NCBI RefSeq assembly: GCF_021295345.1 | Contig: NZ_JAIMJB010000001.1 | Span: forward strand, 1 to 64,000 | Reading direction: 5' to 3' | DNA length: 64,000 nt | From: Motilimonas eburnea | Lineage (GTDB): Bacteria; Pseudomonadota; Gammaproteobacteria; Enterobacterales; CBDFNC01 | Part shown: piece after piece, positions 59,967-64,000 of the stretch | Layout: each line of letters begins with the position of its first letter | How positions within the stretch are numbered: the stretch's first letter is position 1 | The notes under the pieces: generated by a model | Told to the model about the DNA's origin: nothing | Database searches by the model: none | Seen by the model: only the letters and a program-made list of their open reading frames with translations | Program-made: the position numbers and the translations under genes

Positions 59967-62900
59967 ATGTTTAAAGGGATATTTACGAAAAAGGCGACCG
60001 ATGCCGAAGAAGCCCATCAACTTGATTCTCCTGAGCTGCCTTTAGCCAGAGCGAAACTGGTTGAGTCTCGGTCTGATGCTAATCCCTATGAAGGACAAAG
60101 TGTTTTTTGGTATTGGGATGTCGGCCAAGACAGGATAGTGTTTCAAGGCTGCAACTCGACCAAGATGCAAAAGGTAGCCGGGCAAGTAGAACTAACCAGC
60201 CAGCGTTTGATTGAGTTTGTTTGTCCTGAAGATCGCGCCGCATTTCGGGTTTTTCTCGATGAAGCATGGCGAGGGGAAGCGCCCGCCCCGATGGAATACC
60301 GAATGATAGCCCCCGATGGTGAGGAGTTTTGGGTAGTCACCACTTTAAGTACCCCGATTTTAGATGATTTAAGTAAGCCATGTATCCTGGCTACCACCAC
60401 AGAGCAAACCCTCTACCGCAGCGCAAATGAACAGCGCCAACGCCAAAATGATATGTTGTTGCACTTGGCCACGGATCCAGCCTTGAGCCAAGGCGACAGT
60501 GCTAATTTCTTTGCTCACTTGGCAAGGCACTTATTCGAGTTGTTTAAATTACGTCATGTTAGCTTTTGGATGGCAAACGAGACATTAACATCGCTAACTT
60601 GTGTTGAGTATTTGGGCGACGGCTTTGGCAAATTGGGTGAAGTGTTATTGCACCAAGACCATCCTGCATTTTTTGCTTCGGTGATGGAGAGCAAAATTAT
60701 TGTCTCTAGCGAGATGGCCTATGCCCCCCATTCGCAAAGTTTAGAAGTACCAGAGCATATTCGCTCGAGTATGCAAGGGAGCATTGTTGCCGAAGGGGTG
60801 GTCAAAGGGGTTATCTTATGCCAAGTTGCAGGCAAGGTTCGCCAATGGAGTATTGACGAACAAGCATTTTTAAAATCTGCAGCCGCATTGGCGGCCCGCG
60901 TGATGGAAATGGCACAGCGCGGGCAACAAGAAAAAGCGCGCTTACAACGTGAAGGGTTAATAGACGTTATTTCTAGTGCGATTTCTGCACAAACCGGTCA
61001 AAGCTTTTTTAATGCCTTAGTGGCCGAGCTTGCAAAGGCATTAAAAATGCGCACGGTGATGTTGTGTGAAATCGAATCGGATTACACCGCACGCACCTTG
61101 GCCATGGTTGAAGATGGCGAAATGCAACAAAGCATGATTTTTTATACCGCGGGCTCACCCTGTGAAAGGGTGAGTGAAGCGGGGCCGCAAATATTTAAAA
61201 AAGAGGTTAAGAAGTATTTTCCTGACTGTGGTGAGTTTGTTGATTGGCAAGTAGAAGGTTACGTTGCTTGGCCATTGCACAATGGACGAGAGCAAATCAT
61301 CGGCTATTTAGTGTTAATGACCGACGATGTGATTGTCGATGATGCCAATGTTAAAGCGCTATTGAATACGTTTTCGGTCAGGGCGTCAGCTGAATTGGTG
61401 CGTAAACAAGATGAAGCACAAATGAAGCTGTCGGCAGTGGCATTTGAAACCAATGAAGGCATCATTATTGCCGACCCTAACGCACTGATCCTGCGTGTTA
61501 ATCATGCTTTTACCGAAATTACGGGCTACAGTGCCGATGAGGTTGCAGGCCAAGATATCAGTATATTAAATGGTGAGCGCCGCAGTGACCAAGATATTTC
61601 CCTTTCACAAAAACTCGATGAAGAGGGTAAGTGGAGCGGTGAATGTTGGCGTTTACGTAAAAATGGCGAGCTTTACCCGCAATGGGAAACCATTACCTCG
61701 GTGCGGGATGATGAAGGTAATGTGACCCATTATGTGATTTGTTTTGAGGATATGTCGGAGCGAAAAGCGGCGGAAAAACGTATTGAGAACCTCGCTTATT
61801 ATGATGAGCTGACCGGTTTACCGAATCGGCGTATGCTGCTTGAGAGTTTATCGGATGCCTTTGAACAAGCCCGAGCCAATAATATGGTGGGGGCGTTACT
61901 GTTTATCGACCTAGACCATTTCAAAACCATTAATGACTCTCTTGGCCACGCTGCCGGTGACTGGATTTTAGAGCAGGTTGCCAGTCGTTTACGTAATATG
62001 ATCCGTGACGATGATATATTGGCGCGCCTTGGCGGGGATGAGTTTGTCTTGCTATTACCTGACCTTTCTGAAAATCCACCGCACGCAGAGCAGCAAGCCA
62101 ATATTGTGGGTGAGCGCTTGATCCAAATCGTCTCCGCGCCTTATCACTATGGCGAGCAAACCCTTCATATTGGCGCCAGTGTCGGTATTACCCTGTTCCC
62201 GGGCAAAAAACAAAGCGCGAGTGACTTACTAAAACAGGCCGACACAGCCATGTATCAAGCTAAGTCTGCCGGGCGTAAAACCTTGATGTTCTTTGATATT
62301 GGCATGCAAAAGCAGGCCGATAAACGCTTGACCATACATAATGCGCTACGCTCAGCCATTGAAAAGAATGAGTTATTGTTACATTTTCAGCCGCAGCACA
62401 TGGTTAGCACTGGGGAAATAGTTGGGGTCGAAGCACTGATCCGCTGGCAGCCTGAAGGAAAGATGATGGTGAGCCCCGTTGAGTTTATTCCTATTGCTGA
62501 AGAAAGTGATTTAATCATCGAAATTGGGTACTGGGTCTTAGTAGAGTCTTGTAAACAATATATGCGTTGGGTTGAGCAAGACATCCATTTACCGCAAATT
62601 GCGGTTAATGTCAGCGCGAAACAGTTCCACCACCCAGATTTTGTTGAGCAGGTGGAAGAGGCCCTTAGGTTATCGGGGATGGAGCCAAGCCATCTGAACT
62701 TAGAAATCACCGAGTCAGTGGTGCTTGGGCATGCAGAAGAAACCATTCGCAAAATGACCTTATTAAAAGATAAAGGCATTAGCTTTTCGGTGGATGATTT
62801 TGGGGCAGGGTATTCATCGCTGTCATACCTTAAGCGTTTACCTGCCGATGAACTCAAGATTGACCGTTCATTTATCCGCGATATCCCGCGTGATACACGG

Positions 62901-63098
62901 GATATGGCGATAGTTGAAGCGGTGTTGGCGCTCGCCAAACACATGGGATTCAGTGTGACCGCAGAAGGCGCAGAAACGCGCCAGCAATTGGAATTTTTGC
63001 AAAAACAAGAATGTAATTTTTATCAAGGTTACTTGGCTAGCAAACCCATTACTGGCGATGCAATAGTTCGCTATGTCAAGCGCTTAAAAACCATCTAA
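59967..63098 (+). CDS. PAS-GAF-GAF-PAS-GGDEF-EAL c-di-GMP signalling protein
   Basis: 1043 residues, no membrane helix. PAS about 45-150; GAF about 160-305; GAF about 325-470; second PAS about 480-600 (FETNEGIIIADPNALI, FTEITGYSADEV); diguanylate cyclase about 610-770 with active-site RLGGDEF intact and I-site RDDD five residues before it; phosphodiesterase about 785-1035 with VEALIRW, NLEITES, DDFGAGYSSL and AEGAE. Both catalytic sites appear complete, so it may make or hydrolyse c-di-GMP according to signals bound by PAS/GAF. Monocistronic. Confidence 0.94.
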   Translation: MFKGIFTKKATDAEEAHQLDSPELPLARAKLVESRSDANPYEGQSVFWYWDVGQDRIVFQGCNSTKMQKVAGQVELTSQRLIEFVCPEDRAAFRVFLDEAWRGEAPAPMEYRMIAPDGEEFWVVTTLSTPILDDLSKPCILATTTEQTLYRSANEQRQRQNDMLLHLATDPALSQGDSANFFAHLARHLFELFKLRHVSFWMANETLTSLTCVEYLGDGFGKLGEVLLHQDHPAFFASVMESKIIVSSEMAYAPHSQSLEVPEHIRSSMQGSIVAEGVVKGVILCQVAGKVRQWSIDEQAFLKSAAALAARVMEMAQRGQQEKARLQREGLIDVISSAISAQTGQSFFNALVAELAKALKMRTVMLCEIESDYTARTLAMVEDGEMQQSMIFYTAGSPCERVSEAGPQIFKKEVKKYFPDCGEFVDWQVEGYVAWPLHNGREQIIGYLVLMTDDVIVDDANVKALLNTFSVRASAELVRKQDEAQMKLSAVAFETNEGIIIADPNALILRVNHAFTEITGYSADEVAGQDISILNGERRSDQDISLSQKLDEEGKWSGECWRLRKNGELYPQWETITSVRDDEGNVTHYVICFEDMSERKAAEKRIENLAYYDELTGLPNRRMLLESLSDAFEQARANNMVGALLFIDLDHFKTINDSLGHAAGDWILEQVASRLRNMIRDDDILARLGGDEFVLLLPDLSENPPHAEQQANIVGERLIQIVSAPYHYGEQTLHIGASVGITLFPGKKQSASDLLKQADTAMYQAKSAGRKTLMFFDIGMQKQADKRLTIHNALRSAIEKNELLLHFQPQHMVSTGEIVGVEALIRWQPEGKMMVSPVEFIPIAEESDLIIEIGYWVLVESCKQYMRWVEQDIHLPQIAVNVSAKQFHHPDFVEQVEEALRLSGMEPSHLNLEITESVVLGHAEETIRKMTLLKDKGISFSVDDFGAGYSSLSYLKRLPADELKIDRSFIRDIPRDTRDMAIVEAVLALAKHMGFSVTAEGAETRQQLEFLQKQECNFYQGYLASKPITGDAIVRYVKRLKTI

Positions 63099-63103
63099 TC
63101 GAA

Positions 63104-63132
63104 ACAACAGTGACAGTTTATGTCGCTGTTGT
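63104..63132 (+). terminator. Hairpin after the GGDEF-EAL gene
   Basis: ACAACAGTGACA pairs with TGTCGCTGTTGT over 12 positions (one G-T pair), loop GTTTA, five bases after the stop. The following bases are CACCGTTTGTCG, with no proper T-run, so termination may be partial. Confidence 0.6.
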
Positions 63133-63231
63133 CACCGTTTGTCGCAACTTTTGTTTATCTTTATTTGATTTTGTCGGTTTTCTGATAAACTGGCGCCTCC
63201 AATCTTGATTGAGTGTGACAAGGACGGTTAT

Positions 63232-63636
63232 ATGCAGCTCAAATCGCTTTTATTGTTTGTTGGCTTGCTTAGTGCACCTGTATTTGCGGGTAAAATATAC
63301 ACTTGGACCGATGCGAATGGTACGGTGCACTACAGTGCTACCCCTAGAATTGATGCTAATGCTAAGCAGTTTGATGTCTCCACGACCAATGTGATTAAAG
63401 CCGATCCTATCGACATCAAAACCGCTGCTCACGCCTCCCCTGATACCGACTATTCAAGCCAAGATGCCGCCAATATGATGAGTAGTGACATGTGCCGAGG
63501 GGCTAAACGCAAACTCAAGTTTAGCTCGCAAATGATTACCAGTGGCAATTATGAGTGGAAGGGCAACAAATTCAATAAAGAGCATATAAAAGCGATGCAA
63601 AAAAACGCCAAGAAACAAGTTGAAGCATTTTGTTAG
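63232..63636 (+). CDS. Exported DUF4124 protein
   Basis: 134 residues with signal peptide MQLKSLLLFVGLLSAPVFA-GK. The mature N-terminus KIYTWTDANGTVHYSATP is the DUF4124 signature, a short beta-motif found in many gammaproteobacterial periplasmic proteins. The C-terminal part has KRKLKF and a basic helix. AAGGACGG lies before the ATG at 63232. Role unknown. Confidence 0.9.
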   Translation: MQLKSLLLFVGLLSAPVFAGKIYTWTDANGTVHYSATPRIDANAKQFDVSTTNVIKADPIDIKTAAHASPDTDYSSQDAANMMSSDMCRGAKRKLKFSSQMITSGNYEWKGNKFNKEHIKAMQKNAKKQVEAFC

Positions 63637-63753
63637 GATAAAGTTTACTAAGTTCAATGGCGATAACCATGGATTTTGTATCTTATGGGGCGGTGACAAC
63701 CCGCGCTTTGGTTAAAGGGGTGATCATTCTTCACAGATTGGCTCTTGTTGAAT

Positions 63754-63780
63754 TTGACAATAACCGCTAACCTCTATGCT
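63754..63780 (+). promoter_or_regulatory. Candidate promoter for the yejA-like gene
   Basis: TTGACA (63754-63759) and TATGCT (63775-63780) with a 15-base spacer, shorter than the ideal 17, ending 47 bases before the ATG at 63828. Based on consensus likeness only. Confidence 0.35.
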
Positions 63781-63827
63781 ACGTTTTGTTTTTCAATATG
63801 TTAAGCATGGTTTGAGGTTGTGAGTTG

Positions 63828-64000
63828 ATGAGAAAATTAGCTTGTCTTTGGTGCTTTATCTGGGTTAACTTTCTTTTTGTAGTCACTTCATTGGCAAACC
63901 CGCTGCCAGAACAGGCTAAGCATGCGATTGCCATGCATGGTGACGTGAAATATCCCGCCGGTTTTAAACATTTCGATTACGTCAACCCTAAGGCGCCAAA
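63828..64000 (+). CDS. yejA: Start of an ABC peptide-binding protein (YejA-like), truncated by window end
   Basis: The ATG at 63828 opens a frame running to the edge. It begins with a signal peptide (MRKLACLWCFIWVNFLFVVT, cleavage near SLA-NP). The following HAIAMHGDVKYPAGFKHFDY and VNPKAP strongly resemble the YejA N-terminus (family-5 extracellular solute-binding protein for oligopeptides). Only 57 residues are visible. The permease/ATPase genes yejB/E/F would be expected beyond the window. Confidence 0.8.
   Translation, partial: MRKLACLWCFIWVNFLFVVTSLANPLPEQAKHAIAMHGDVKYPAGFKHFDYVNPKAP

Noticed and set aside
1-64000. tRNA, rRNA, CRISPR array, toxin-antitoxin pair or phage module
   Set aside because: Read for cloverleaf-like sequence, regularly spaced repeats and typical gene pairs; none seen.

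Overview
The window looks like an ordinary chromosomal segment of a marine or aquatic gammaproteobacterium, most probably Shewanella or a near relative (order Alteromonadales). This rests on the gene set: raiA-pheA, aroF-tyrA, speA-speB, tesA/ybbA-ybbP, btsS-btsR, DUF3080 and DUF2750 proteins, and a GlyGly-CTERM protease. No rRNA or tRNA genes, CRISPR arrays, complete insertion sequences or prophage genes were seen. Genus assignment is an inference from protein character, not from a search.

Layout. 1-0.5 kb: the tail of an unknown gene and a 5'-truncated outer-membrane beta-barrel remnant. 0.6-9.4 kb: fabV, an AraC regulator with a duplicated effector domain, an M48 protease, small envelope proteins, an OpgC-like membrane acyltransferase and a DEAD-box helicase with an internal 12-bp tandem repeat. 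9.4-16.4 kb: Ca/Na antiporter, AEC transporter, BCCT (betaine/choline) transporter with a divergent AraC regulator, a 54-bp intergenic repeat in two copies, and a MITE-like element. 16.5-20.3 kb: ybbA-ybbP exporter with divergent tesA. 20.3-23.4 kb: the putrescine pathway speA-speB, preceded by a short ORF ending inside a terminator hairpin. 23.4-31.2 kb: a LysR-DUF3080-DUF3541-HBM cluster, a hybrid kinase, an oxidoreductase and a LysE exporter. 31.2-37.6 kb: secreted M6 protease, alkylsulfatase, a periplasmic protein and a NYN nuclease. 37.9-43.2 kb: FocA-CBS fusion with an overlapping upstream short ORF, a LysR regulator, rlmF and an alanine symporter. 43.3-45.1 kb: an A+T-rich patch holding a membrane-protein gene cut by an in-frame TAG.

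45.1-53.8 kb is a signalling block: yegS, a CstA-family transporter, a two-gene system of histidine kinase and HD-GYP response regulator, and the btsS-btsR pyruvate-sensing pair. The transporter promoter region carries three 8-bp direct repeats matching the published E. coli BtsR site, two of them with the published 13-bp spacing, so BtsSR probably controls this CstA/BtsT-like transporter. 54.2-59.6 kb holds aromatic amino-acid biosynthesis: aroF-tyrA on the plus strand, and raiA-pheA-DUF3108 on the minus strand. PheA is about 240 residues longer than the usual P-protein; the extra C-terminal part looks like a degenerate class I-beta DAHP synthase barrel. 60-64 kb holds a PAS-GAF-GAF-PAS-GGDEF-EAL protein, a DUF4124 protein and the start of a yejA-type peptide-binding protein running off the end.

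Most promising for follow-up: the speA leader short ORF with overlapping attenuator, the BtsR sites before the CstA-family gene, the PheA-DAHPS-like fusion, the translationally coupled short ORF before focA, the 11-bp tandem repeats between the LysR gene and the hybrid kinase, and the duplicated 54-bp intergenic element.
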